This document shows positions 49,637 through 58,319 of a stretch of DNA of 64,000 bases, in pieces; the first letter of the stretch is position 1; every line of letters begins with the position of its first letter. Position numbers and translations under genes: made by a program. The notes under the pieces were generated by a model. It searched no databases. It was not told the DNA's origin and was given only the letters and a program-made list of their open reading frames with translations. The DNA comes from Polystyrenella longa (GTDB lineage Bacteria; Planctomycetota; Planctomycetia; Planctomycetales; Planctomycetaceae), in the NCBI RefSeq assembly GCF_007750395.1, contig NZ_CP036281.1, positions 3,991,001 to 4,055,000 on the forward strand. Direction: 5' to 3'.

Positions 49637-49805
49637 CTATTCGATGGTAAAGGATGCTCCCCCGCCGGCGAAAGGAATAAACCGGAATGAAACTCCAGAA
49701 TCAAGCCGGTTTGATTATTTACAACCGAATCATGACGTCAAACTATTTACACCTGCCCCACTAAAGAATACGGAGCCAAAAGCCGAAATTATCGCCGCTT
49801 TTCCC

Positions 49806-51245
49806 TTACAGGAAGATGTATCCTTCTTCGCCGTGCTGTGTCAGGTCGAGTCCTTTGAGTTCCTCTTCGTGAGTGACGCGAAGTCCGATCACTAAATCGA
49901 CGAATTTCAATAAGATGACTGTTCCAATCACCGCGATCGCGACTGCGGCGACGACGCTGATCGTCTGGTTTGCAAACTGGTGCATGTTGCCTTCCAGAAG
50001 GCCACTGCCATTCGCGTCACCAGTCACTCGGCGAGTTGCGAAGACTCCCGTCAAAAGAGCTCCTACAGCCCCGCCAACACCATGGATACCGAAAGCATCC
50101 AGAGCATCATCATATTTGAATTTTGATTTCAAACTTGTACAGGCAAAGTAACAAGCGGAAGCGGCAATAAAACCGAGCCAGATTCCTTCCAGTGGAGTGA
50201 CAAACCCACAGGCGGGCGTAATACAAACCAGCCCGGCCACGGCTCCTGAACAGCCACCCAGGATTGAAGGTTTCCCGCGAGTCACCCATTCGATTCCGGC
50301 CCAGGTCACTAAACCAGTCGCCGCACAAATATGAGTTGCTACGAAAGCATTCGCCGCAAGCGGATTCACACCCAGGGCACTTCCCGCATTAAAACCAAAC
50401 CAACCGAACCAGAGTAATGCCGTTCCAATCGTGGTATAGGTCAGGTTATGAGGAGGCATCGGTTCCTGACCATGCCCCAACCGTTTTCCGATCATCATCG
50501 CACAGATCAACGCCGACACACCTGAGCTGACATGCACGACCGTACCACCGGCAAAGTCAAACGCGTGATAAGCTCCTTCTGGCGAGAGCCAACCATTAGC
50601 GGACCAGACCCAGTGACAAAGGGGGCAATACACGAAGGTTCCCCACAATACGGCAAACATACACATCGCACTGAACTTCATTCGTTCAGCAAACGCCCCG
50701 CAAATCAGTGCCGGTGTAATAATAAAGAACATCATCTGAAACATCATGAAGACAATCTCAGGAATGCTTCCTTCAAGCGGCAGCATGGGAGTACTGGTCT
50801 CCGCGTCCCAGTAAGGGAGTACGCCCATCAAACCTGCTTTTCCGAATCCTCCCACGTAGCCATTGAGGATATCCGTATCGAAAGCAAGACTGTATCCCCA
50901 CAGGAACCAAACCAGGCTCATGAGCCCCATGAGAAACATACACTGCATCATAACGCTTAGAATGTTTTTCTTCCGAACCAGTCCCCCGTAAAACAGAGCA
51001 AGACCAGGGGCAGTCATCAACAGTACAAACGCGGTGGAGATCAATACCCACATCGTATCGGCGGCATTGAATTCTTCTCCCACAGTCAATTCTTTTGCTT
51101 CCGGTGCAACGGACGCCGCTTCTACAGAAATGGTTTCGAGATCAGCACGTCTTTCTTGAGCCGCTAATTCATTTCTGTTCGCAGGAAGCGCAGCAAGCCC
51201 CAGCAGAAAAAAGACAATCAAACAGAGCGATTGAGGCCGGGACAT
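49806..51245 (-). CDS. amtB: Ammonium transporter
   Basis: 479 residues; GGAGGAG precedes the ATG at 51245. Trimeric channel for ammonium/ammonia in the inner membrane, controlled by PII. Signal peptide (1-29), a polar lead, then about 11 membrane segments. Seen: ALFYGGLVRKKN, GGTVVHVSSG (first pore His), WFGWFGFNAGSAL, FGIHGVGGAVGALLTG (second pore His), and GLRVTHEEELKGLDLTQHGEEGY at the tail. Heads the amtB-glnB-glnD cluster. Confidence 0.97.
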   Translation of the reverse strand: MSRPQSLCLIVFFLLGLAALPANRNELAAQERRADLETISVEAASVAPEAKELTVGEEFNAADTMWVLISTAFVLLMTAPGLALFYGGLVRKKNILSVMMQCMFLMGLMSLVWFLWGYSLAFDTDILNGYVGGFGKAGLMGVLPYWDAETSTPMLPLEGSIPEIVFMMFQMMFFIITPALICGAFAERMKFSAMCMFAVLWGTFVYCPLCHWVWSANGWLSPEGAYHAFDFAGGTVVHVSSGVSALICAMMIGKRLGHGQEPMPPHNLTYTTIGTALLWFGWFGFNAGSALGVNPLAANAFVATHICAATGLVTWAGIEWVTRGKPSILGGCSGAVAGLVCITPACGFVTPLEGIWLGFIAASACYFACTSLKSKFKYDDALDAFGIHGVGGAVGALLTGVFATRRVTGDANGSGLLEGNMHQFANQTISVVAAVAIAVIGTVILLKFVDLVIGLRVTHEEELKGLDLTQHGEEGYIFL

Positions 51246-51658
51246 GAACGGGCTCCTCCTGCATGGACGCTAGGATCAAGAATGAAATCGAAGAGCTGCC
51301 GGAAAGAGGCAGCGAAAGGCGAGAGCAGTCTCTTCCTGGCGGCAACGGGACCGAGGCGCAGAAGATCGACATAACGGCGTACCGATCGCGCGAGACTTCT
51401 ACCTGATCTAACTTCTCTCGGCAAACACGGACGGAACCACTCGTCGTTTACGAATACTCAATTCAAAACCACTATAAGCCCGGAGGTAATGACTCTCAAC
51501 TCCCACAAGCGGCAGGAGTTGGACACCGCTTGAAATTCCGCAGCGATTTACATGTCTGCACAGTTTCACAAGCCGAAACAGCTTCACGTGTCTTCACAGC
51601 TTTAAATAGCTAGACCGCCGCTAGCAGAACCAGTGCCTCTGGAAATACGAAATTCAGC
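51246..51658. other. Intergenic region amtB/fur
   Basis: 413 bases, both neighbours on the minus strand. Contains the amtB ribosome-binding site and a 7-base perfect inverted repeat (CAAGCGG 51506-51512, CCGCTTG 51526-51532). No sigma-54 -24/-12 box was found by eye. Confidence 0.45.
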
Positions 51659-52153
51659 CTAAATCATATCCAGCTTACGAAACTGACGTTTCGGAGGTTT
51701 CGCGCAACTTGAGCACGTCCCGTACACTTCCAACCGGTGGCCTTCCATCAGAAAACCATGTTTGCTGGAAACAGAGGAAAGCAATTCCGCCAAGCCTTCA
51801 CTGTGGAACTCGGTCAATGACCCGCATTTACCGCAGATGAGGTGGTCGTGCTGGGGATAACCGTAATCGTGTTCGTACACGTCTCGATCGTTCGTCCGTG
51901 CCACTTTTCGTAACAAGCCAGCTTCTTCCAGGCAGTTCAACGTCCGGTAAACGGTCGCCCGACTGACATTTCGCTTTTTCAGTCGATCGACCAGTTCTTC
52001 CGCGTCGAAATGGCTATGGTCGGCGAAAACCTCCTCTACGATCAGAGAACGTTCGTGTGTCAGGCGCATTCCCTTTGTCCCCAGAAATTCTTGAAATTTC
52101 TCTTCCGGGGTCACGGAAACATTTACTGAAGCTAAATTTAACGGCTCGCTCAC
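51659..52153 (-). CDS. fur: Fur family transcriptional regulator
   Basis: 164 residues; GTG start with AGAGGA 5 bases upstream. Metal-dependent DNA-binding repressor (iron, zinc or peroxide response; type not decided by sequence). N-terminal winged helix with TRERSLIVEEVF-like start and VSRATVYRTLNCLEEAGLLRKV recognition helix. The metal site has HDHLICGKCG and a second CSSC pair for structural zinc. C-terminal dimerisation domain with GHRLEVYGTC. No clear Fur box found nearby; target genes unknown. Confidence 0.92.
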   Translation of the reverse strand: MSEPLNLASVNVSVTPEEKFQEFLGTKGMRLTHERSLIVEEVFADHSHFDAEELVDRLKKRNVSRATVYRTLNCLEEAGLLRKVARTNDRDVYEHDYGYPQHDHLICGKCGSLTEFHSEGLAELLSSVSSKHGFLMEGHRLEVYGTCSSCAKPPKRQFRKLDMI

Positions 52154-52710
52154 CCGTATCCTCTTCTGGTCGCAATCGAAGTAAGTTCAAATAATGTGTG
52201 AGGTCAAAATGTGTTTGGTATCAGGTTGGTGAGACGTCCATTTCTGGAAAATCCCAACCGCTCCCACCTTCATCTCCAACCCGCCAAACAGAAGCTGGAA
52301 TGCCCAAGAACCTCATCCAAATCTATTTGAACGAAGCCTATGGAACAGAAAAAGACCCGGACTCACTCAATCGCAGGAAAGAGAAAGCATTTCGGGATCT
52401 GATTATGGGAATCTTATTGTAGTCACCTCAGCCCCCTAGGGGCAGCGGCGATTAGAAATGAGCAAGAGATGAGTAGAGAGATAGATCAAAAACGAAATGG
52501 TTTTGAAGTTACTGAATCCAGGATTGTCTGATGATCCGCTTCAGATTCGTTATCGGATATTTCCGTCACTAAAAAATTCACACCGGATCGAAACCGGTTG
52601 TCAGCACCTCGCCTCTGTCGATTTTAAAACAGGTCCGCAGAATTGAAAGCAAACTCGCTGAGGAGGTGCTACCGAGCAACACCAGCGACTTAACCGTCAC
52701 CTCAGGCGAA
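52154..52710. other. Intergenic region fur/flgM-like
   Basis: 557 bases. Holds one weak 40-codon open frame at 52300-52422 (listed separately) and a 10-base palindrome CCCCTAGGGG near 52433. Otherwise nothing recognised. Confidence 0.45.
52300..52422 (+). CDS. Possible small protein
   Basis: 40 codons from an ATG; a longer GTG start exists at 52198. The peptide MPKNLIQIYLNEAYG.. has a helical, charged look and codon use like its neighbours. No clear ribosome-binding site and no recognised family. Divergent from fur. Weak call. Confidence 0.25.
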   Translation: MPKNLIQIYLNEAYGTEKDPDSLNRRKEKAFRDLIMGILL

Positions 52711-53001
52711 TTAGCCTTCGATGTCGATCTGCCCCATCATTTTCATCAGGGCTGCTTCCATTTTTTCCGGAGTATCATAGGTGCCCGCATCGATATCCGC
52801 CTTAATCTGAGCGAGCCGGGCCTCCCGAACATCTGAATTATCAGGTGATTGATTCATTAATTTTCCCAAATCGGATATCTCGACCTGATCGACAGGCGCC
52901 ATTGTTTTTGGCGTCGAACTGGTCTCCGCGGGCCGCGTTGTTGCCTTGGCACGCTCAAAGGAAAATCCGCTTTGAACTGAGCCGGGTCCACTGATGCTCA
53001 T
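52711..53001 (-). CDS. flgM: FlgM-like anti-sigma-28 factor
   Basis: 96 residues from the ATG at 53001 with AAGGAG 8 bases upstream. The C-terminal half matches FlgM: DQVEISDLGKLM, VREARLAQIKADIDAGTYDTPEKMEAALMKMM. FlgM binds and holds sigma-28 (FliA) until the flagellar hook is complete. The Ser/Thr/Pro-rich N-terminal half is unstructured, as in the family. No flagellar gene lies nearby, so it is an orphan copy. Confidence 0.78.
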   Translation of the reverse strand: MSISGPGSVQSGFSFERAKATTRPAETSSTPKTMAPVDQVEISDLGKLMNQSPDNSDVREARLAQIKADIDAGTYDTPEKMEAALMKMMGQIDIEG

Positions 53002-53316
53002 TCCAGCCACTCCTTGCTGAGGTCTCCCCAAACGGGCTGACCACATGGGGTCAGATCCGGGCAGACTGATGTGAAATTCATTTCCAGGTAATCATCAGAC
53101 ATTTTCTTCAATCACGTCCCGCCAAATGACTCAACAGGTTCAACATTCTGTTTGGAATGCGATCAGACCGAATCAGGAACGGACAACGTGCGATCTAAGT
53201 ATACCCGATAAAAGGGGGGGGATTCAACGTGGATCTCGACGAAAATTGACCTCGACAATCATCCACTTTTCCGGTTTACTAGGTAGTAACGTCCCGTCTG
53301 TTAAAAGGATACGGTT
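53002..53316. other. Divergent intergenic region flgM-like/zinc-ribbon gene
   Basis: 315 bases between divergent starts, with a run of eight G near 53213-53220. No RNA or repeat identified. Confidence 0.4.
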
Positions 53317-53703
53317 ATGGCGATTCGGTTCTCCTGTGAAAAATGTGACAGGTTCATTAAAGCCGTTGACGAGAAAATCGGTAAGAAAGTGATCTGCTCC
53401 AGTTGTGGACACTCCAACAAAGTTCCGCAATCCGACAAAATCGCGATGGATGCCCTGGGCGTGAGAAAACGCGAAACCTACGGTAAACCAGGGGAAGATG
53501 TCGAGGCGGCAACAGAGACCCTGATGCAGGACGTGGTCCAAACCTACCGTACCCGTGATATTGGCTCAGACCACTCCGGTGGGTATCGCTTCAACCTGGT
53601 TTCCGTCTTCCGACCGTTTCTCCTCCCCCTTGTCCTCATATTGCTGTTCATACTCGCCTTAGTTTTAGCATATACTTACGGCAGCAGTATGACTGACAAT
53701 TGA
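53317..53703 (+). CDS. Zinc-ribbon membrane protein
   Basis: 128 residues, AAGGAT before the ATG. An N-terminal zinc ribbon has two CxxC knuckles (Cys7, Cys10, Cys27, Cys30: SCEKC ... CSSCGHSN). A polar middle part follows, and residues 98-121 form one membrane helix near the C-terminus (LLPLVLILLFILALVLAY). So a tail-anchored cytoplasmic ribbon protein, a pattern common in planctomycetes. Function unknown. Confidence 0.82.
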   Translation: MAIRFSCEKCDRFIKAVDEKIGKKVICSSCGHSNKVPQSDKIAMDALGVRKRETYGKPGEDVEAATETLMQDVVQTYRTRDIGSDHSGGYRFNLVSVFRPFLLPLVLILLFILALVLAYTYGSSMTDN

Positions 53704-53832
53704 TCACCCGGATTATCCGTCCCTCGAAACAGGCTGCAGCCTCCTCCGGACGGAAGACTTTTGGACAGGATGTTCCGAGAGCACGATCCCCCATTTTTAT
53801 CTGAACTCTCCAATCGCAAGGATGCATACGGC

Positions 53833-54531
53833 ATGGCCGGATATCGAGAGCACATTTCCGTCAGCGGGCTTTGCGGAGCCGGTTATGGAATCGCCGCGAC
53901 CCTTCTCTTTGGATTCACACCCGAACAGGGATTATTGGCAGCAATCCTCTGCTGGATGTCAGGAATGCTTCCGGATATCGATTCCCAGACGGGAAAACCA
54001 GTCCAGAAGATTTTCGGCATATTAGCCGCCATCGTCCCGATGATGATGATGGAAAGATTCCGAGAGATCACCGAAAACCGTGAACAGATCATTCTGCTCG
54101 CCATCTGCACCTACACCGCCGTCAGGTATGGTCTATCACACATTCTTGGACGCCTGAGTATTCACCGTGGCATGTTTCACAGCATTCCAGCGTTGTTCAT
54201 TGCCGCCGAACTGGTCATGTTGGTCTACCGCAGCGACGATCTGGCCGTCAAAGGTTTAATGGGCGCTGCCGTGGCACTGGGGTTCCTCTCGCACCTCTTA
54301 CTGGACGAATTGTACAGCGTGCAGTTCACCGGAACCCGACTCAAATTGAACAAAGCAGCAGGCAGCGCACTTAAGTTCGTGGGTAAGAGTTATTACCCAA
54401 ACATTTTCACTTATACCGTCCTCATGTTCCTGACATATGTCTCGCTGGTGCAGTTCGGTGTGATTGAAGGTCCGGAAAAGATGCCGCATTCTTTCCGTCA
54501 GGCGGTTGAGTCCCTCCCCATGCGAAAATAG
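53833..54531 (+). CDS. YdjM-like membrane metal-dependent hydrolase
   Basis: 233 residues from the ATG at 53833, which begins MAGYREH like other YdjM/DUF457 proteins; earlier starts (ATG 53770, TTG 53761) are possible. Motifs: an N-terminal His, LPDIDSQTGKP, HRGMFHS and SHLLLDEL, probable metal ligands. At least four hydrophobic segments. The family is described as LexA-regulated inner-membrane hydrolases of unclear substrate. Located 129 bases after the zinc-ribbon gene on the same strand. Confidence 0.82.
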   Translation: MAGYREHISVSGLCGAGYGIAATLLFGFTPEQGLLAAILCWMSGMLPDIDSQTGKPVQKIFGILAAIVPMMMMERFREITENREQIILLAICTYTAVRYGLSHILGRLSIHRGMFHSIPALFIAAELVMLVYRSDDLAVKGLMGAAVALGFLSHLLLDELYSVQFTGTRLKLNKAAGSALKFVGKSYYPNIFTYTVLMFLTYVSLVQFGVIEGPEKMPHSFRQAVESLPMRK

Positions 54532-54679
54532 ACTGGAAGTAGTCGCCCAACCGCTATCCAGGAATTAACGTCCTCGCGGTTGCGACAACAATCCGATGAT
54601 CTTCATGAACCCTATCGATGCTATAGGGTCGTTTCGATCGTAGGCTCAGTACATTTAGCGTTATAATGAGGAACTCAGG

Positions 54680-55540
54680 ATGAAAATTGCCGGTGTGCAG
54701 ATCGATGTCCAGTTGGGCGAAGTAGACCAGAACCTGCAAATGATTATCAAATCACTGGAAGAAACCACGGCTGCCGGTGCTCATCTGACACTCTTCCCTG
54801 AATGTGCCCTCTCTGGATATTGCTTTGAGAGCCGCGATGAAGCCGCTCCTTTCGCACAATCCATTCCCGGCCCCGCCACCGATCAATTGACCGAAGCCTG
54901 TCGACGTCTCGACTGCTTTACGGTCATCGGTTTGCTCGAGCTTGAGGGAAATGATGTCTACAACAGCGCTGTGCTGATTGGACCGGAAGGGGTCATTGGG
55001 AAATATCGCAAAGTCCATCTCCCCTATCTCGGTGTTGACCGCTACACCACCCCCGGTAACGATCCGTATCAGGTGTTCAATGCGGGTGGACTGAGAGTCG
55101 GAATGCAAATCTGCTACGACGCCTCCTTCCCCGAAGCCACCCGCTGCCTCACGATGCTCGGTGCCGATCTTGTCGTCCTCCCCACCAACTGGCCACCCGG
55201 CGCAGAAACGACTGCGGACTACTGCATCAATTCTCGCGCTGTCGAAAATGGAATCTACTTCATGGCCGTGAACCGATGTGGCCGCGAACGAGGATTTCAA
55301 TTCATCGGACGCAGCAGCATTTGTGATCCGTTTGGGAAAACACTCGCGAAGGCAGAAACTCGCGACGTGGAAATCTTGTACGCTGAAATCGACGTCGAAC
55401 GAGCTCGCAATAAAAGATACCAGCGCGTCCCCGGAAAGCACGAAATAGACCGACTCGCCGACCGTCGACCAGAAATGTACATCGCTCTGACCCAACCCCA
55501 CGGTCTCAGCACACCTCACGCCGAGTTAAAAGGAAAGTGA
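54680..55540 (+). CDS. Nitrilase-superfamily carbon-nitrogen hydrolase
   Basis: 286 residues, GAGGA before the ATG. Cleaves an amide or nitrile bond by a Glu-Lys-Cys triad: Glu41 (FPECALSG), Lys111 (YRKVHLPY) and Cys145 (QICYDASFPE). The order and spacing are complete. Resembles N-carbamoyl or omega-amidase-type members; the substrate is not evident. Cytoplasmic, no signal peptide. Precedes the VWA cluster by about 250 bases. Confidence 0.93.
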   Translation: MKIAGVQIDVQLGEVDQNLQMIIKSLEETTAAGAHLTLFPECALSGYCFESRDEAAPFAQSIPGPATDQLTEACRRLDCFTVIGLLELEGNDVYNSAVLIGPEGVIGKYRKVHLPYLGVDRYTTPGNDPYQVFNAGGLRVGMQICYDASFPEATRCLTMLGADLVVLPTNWPPGAETTADYCINSRAVENGIYFMAVNRCGRERGFQFIGRSSICDPFGKTLAKAETRDVEILYAEIDVERARNKRYQRVPGKHEIDRLADRRPEMYIALTQPHGLSTPHAELKGK

Positions 55541-55794
55541 TCCTAATCTGAAAGATGACGCATTTCTTTTATCTTTCCCCTCAAACTTCTCTACGCTTCA
55601 ATCACTGAATCGAATCACTGGACCGCTAGTTTACCAGCAACACTTCCCTTCAGCCATCGATCCACCTATCATAAAACTGTCGCCTGAGTTACGTTAAACG
55701 AGAATTGGTTCAGGCCACTTTAGCCCGCTCCGGTATTGACCGGGAATATCACGACAAGTCCATCCGGTTACCTCACTTCAGATTTGCTCTGTCC

Positions 55795-58275
55795 ATGTCC
55801 CTGCTCAATCCCACACTTCTATTGGCACTCCCGCTGGCGATCATTCCAGTCCTGTTGCATCTACTGCTCCGCTCCAAACCAAAGCGGATGGCGTTCCCCG
55901 CCCTGCGACTCATTCAGTCCCGCCGCAAATCAAACACCCGACGATTCCGAATGAAGCAATTCTGGTTGATGCTCTTGCGAGTCATCGTGATTGCCTTCTT
56001 TATCTTATTGCTCGCTAGACCTTCTCTGCCCGCTGCGAATTACACTCCGAACTTATATGAATCACTCATGACTTTCGGTCTCGTCGCAGCCGCTGTTGGT
56101 GCCTGCTGGGGCCTGAAGAAATTATGGGAGCGTCGTAAGCTCCCCCGTCATCAAATCGCTTACCGACAAACGATGTCACGCTCCATTGCAGGTGTAGCTG
56201 GCGTGATACTCTTTCTGCTACTGGTCATCTGGCCGTATGCGCATCGACTTCGCGCGGAACTGACCAGTCCTCGCCCGATCGTTTCAGAGAACATACCGAG
56301 TGCGGCGATATTCCTGTTCGACACCAGCTTAAGCATGGAATACCGATCCGAAAGCGATACCCGTCTCGATGTCGCTCGGAAGATTGCATCGGAACATCTC
56401 GATCAGTTACCTAATGGCAGCCGAGTCGCGATTACAACGAATCAGGATCAATCGGCGATTCTCTTCCAGATCGACAAAACCACCGCCCGCGAACATATGT
56501 ACGACTTGGAACTCGCCCCCAGTACGGTCAAGTTAAACACACGACTTTGGGACTCTCTCTCCTTTCAGGAACAGGACCGCGAACGGATTGGAACGGAACA
56601 GAATGAGACTGAAGATGAAATCACCGACCGATATATTCGAGAGGTTTATCTGTTTACCGATCTCTCGCGTAACTCTTGGGATCTAGCCGAACAGCAATAT
56701 TTAAAAGGGGAACTCGAACGGCTCGAATTCGTCCAGGTTTACCTGATTGACGTCAGTAAACAGGAGCCGAAGAACATTTCGCTTTCGAACATTCGCTTGC
56801 AAAATAAAGAGTTTCTGAAGAGCCAACCGATCTCAATGTCAGTCACCGTTCAGGCAGAGCGTCAAACCGATATAACTCGCCAAGTGGAACTGTATACGGA
56901 GAACAGTTCGGGCGAGATGGTCCGCAGGGCAGCACAGGAAATTCAGATCAATGCCGGGACACCTCAATCCGTGGAACTCTCTTATGTCCCGGAGGATGCT
57001 GTTCTAGATTCTAAAACAGACGAAATAAACAACGAAACAAACTATGACTGGCAGGAAACGGTTCAGGGAGAAATCCGACTAAACTCCACAGACGCGATGA
57101 CCTTCGACAACCAACGCTTTTTTACTGTGAACAGACGCTTGCCGCCGAAGGTATTAATCGTCTCCGGCGCGACTGGAGGCGGCCCGATCCTTCAGGACGT
57201 GCTAGCCCCGGGTGAATTACGGAAGAACAATAAAGCCCCTTACCGCTGTGATCTGGTACGACAGGAAGCCCTCCTCGATATGTCATCCGAGAAGCTACAG
57301 TCGTACGACAACATCTGCCTAGTCAGTGTTCGCCAACCTCGAGAAGAAATCTGGAGCCGGCTGGAAAGTTATGTCACCGCGGGTGGTGGCCTCTTTGTAG
57401 TAGCCGGTAGTTCCAGAATCGATCCCGTCGAGTATACCACAGACGCCGCATTGGCCGTACTGCCTGCGGAACTCAAAGGGTTCATTGAATTTGAACCACC
57501 CGAGTTTATCGACTTTGAAGCGGGCAAAAACCATCCTCTGCTCAAACCCTTCGATCAGTACGGTAGCTTCGGTGATCTTCCCGCAGCCCGGGTCAACTGG
57601 TGCTGGTCCGTCGCGCCCCATCCCTCGGCAAACGTCATCGCCAATTATACTTTTAACAAACCTCGTCCAGCAATCATCGATCGAGTTCTGGGACGCGGTC
57701 ATTCCATGATGTTAACAACCTCGGTTGACCGTGGTGAATGGAGTACCCTCGCTCGATCATGGTGGTTCCTGGTGCTTGCCGATAAGATTATGGACTACTC
57801 TGCGGGAGGCAACGAACTAATGCGGAATTATATGGCCGGTGAAGCCGTCGTACTGCCCCTCCCTGCTGATGAGAAATCGGCCAGTTACCTACTGCGACAG
57901 CCCAACCTGAAACAGCTTCCATTAACAGCAGATACCGAGAACAATCTACTCCTCATTCGAAACACGGAAACGCTCGGACATTACCAGGTATTACAGAAAA
58001 GTGATCTGACTGCCCCGTTCTTCCAATACAGCATGAACATAGCCGACGCGGAGAGTAATTTCGATCCGATTACAAGCGACGAGCTCGACAGCTTGCTTGG
58101 AGAAAAACGATATCAACTCTCTCGGTCAATTAACGAATTAACGCGACAGGTCGGTCTCGGTCGAATTGGTCAGGAAATGTTTCCAATGGTCCTCGGACTG
58201 CTGTTCGCCTTCTTCTGGGGTGAGCACTTTATTGCCAATCGATTTTACGATCACGAACAAACTCCCCTGGTCTGA
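55795..58275 (+). CDS. BatA-type VWA membrane protein
   Basis: 826 residues from the ATG at 55795 (MSLLNPTLLLALPLAIIPVLLHLL), the usual BatA N-terminus; an in-frame upstream extension to 55705 is unlikely. Residues 1-75 have two membrane segments with the RRKSNTRRFRMKQF basic motif. Two further hydrophobic stretches (about 85-105, 128-150) are followed by a VWA domain (about 180-350) with the MIDAS start LFDTSLSM. A long extracytoplasmic part follows and a final membrane segment near the C-terminus (MFPMVLGLLFAFFWGEHF). Related to the MoxR/BatA aerotolerance cluster. First of three linked genes. Confidence 0.88.
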   Translation: MSLLNPTLLLALPLAIIPVLLHLLLRSKPKRMAFPALRLIQSRRKSNTRRFRMKQFWLMLLRVIVIAFFILLLARPSLPAANYTPNLYESLMTFGLVAAAVGACWGLKKLWERRKLPRHQIAYRQTMSRSIAGVAGVILFLLLVIWPYAHRLRAELTSPRPIVSENIPSAAIFLFDTSLSMEYRSESDTRLDVARKIASEHLDQLPNGSRVAITTNQDQSAILFQIDKTTAREHMYDLELAPSTVKLNTRLWDSLSFQEQDRERIGTEQNETEDEITDRYIREVYLFTDLSRNSWDLAEQQYLKGELERLEFVQVYLIDVSKQEPKNISLSNIRLQNKEFLKSQPISMSVTVQAERQTDITRQVELYTENSSGEMVRRAAQEIQINAGTPQSVELSYVPEDAVLDSKTDEINNETNYDWQETVQGEIRLNSTDAMTFDNQRFFTVNRRLPPKVLIVSGATGGGPILQDVLAPGELRKNNKAPYRCDLVRQEALLDMSSEKLQSYDNICLVSVRQPREEIWSRLESYVTAGGGLFVVAGSSRIDPVEYTTDAALAVLPAELKGFIEFEPPEFIDFEAGKNHPLLKPFDQYGSFGDLPAARVNWCWSVAPHPSANVIANYTFNKPRPAIIDRVLGRGHSMMLTTSVDRGEWSTLARSWWFLVLADKIMDYSAGGNELMRNYMAGEAVVLPLPADEKSASYLLRQPNLKQLPLTADTENNLLLIRNTETLGHYQVLQKSDLTAPFFQYSMNIADAESNFDPITSDELDSLLGEKRYQLSRSINELTRQVGLGRIGQEMFPMVLGLLFAFFWGEHFIANRFYDHEQTPLV

Positions 58276-58319
58276 TTCAGAAACAGAACTCCCCCCGCGC
58301 GATAGAATTCGAACAATTC

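Noticed and set aside
49679-49712. 7-base inverted repeat AAACCGG...CCGGTTT as amtB terminator
   Set aside because: The loop is 20 bases and no T-run follows on the minus strand, so the evidence is too weak.
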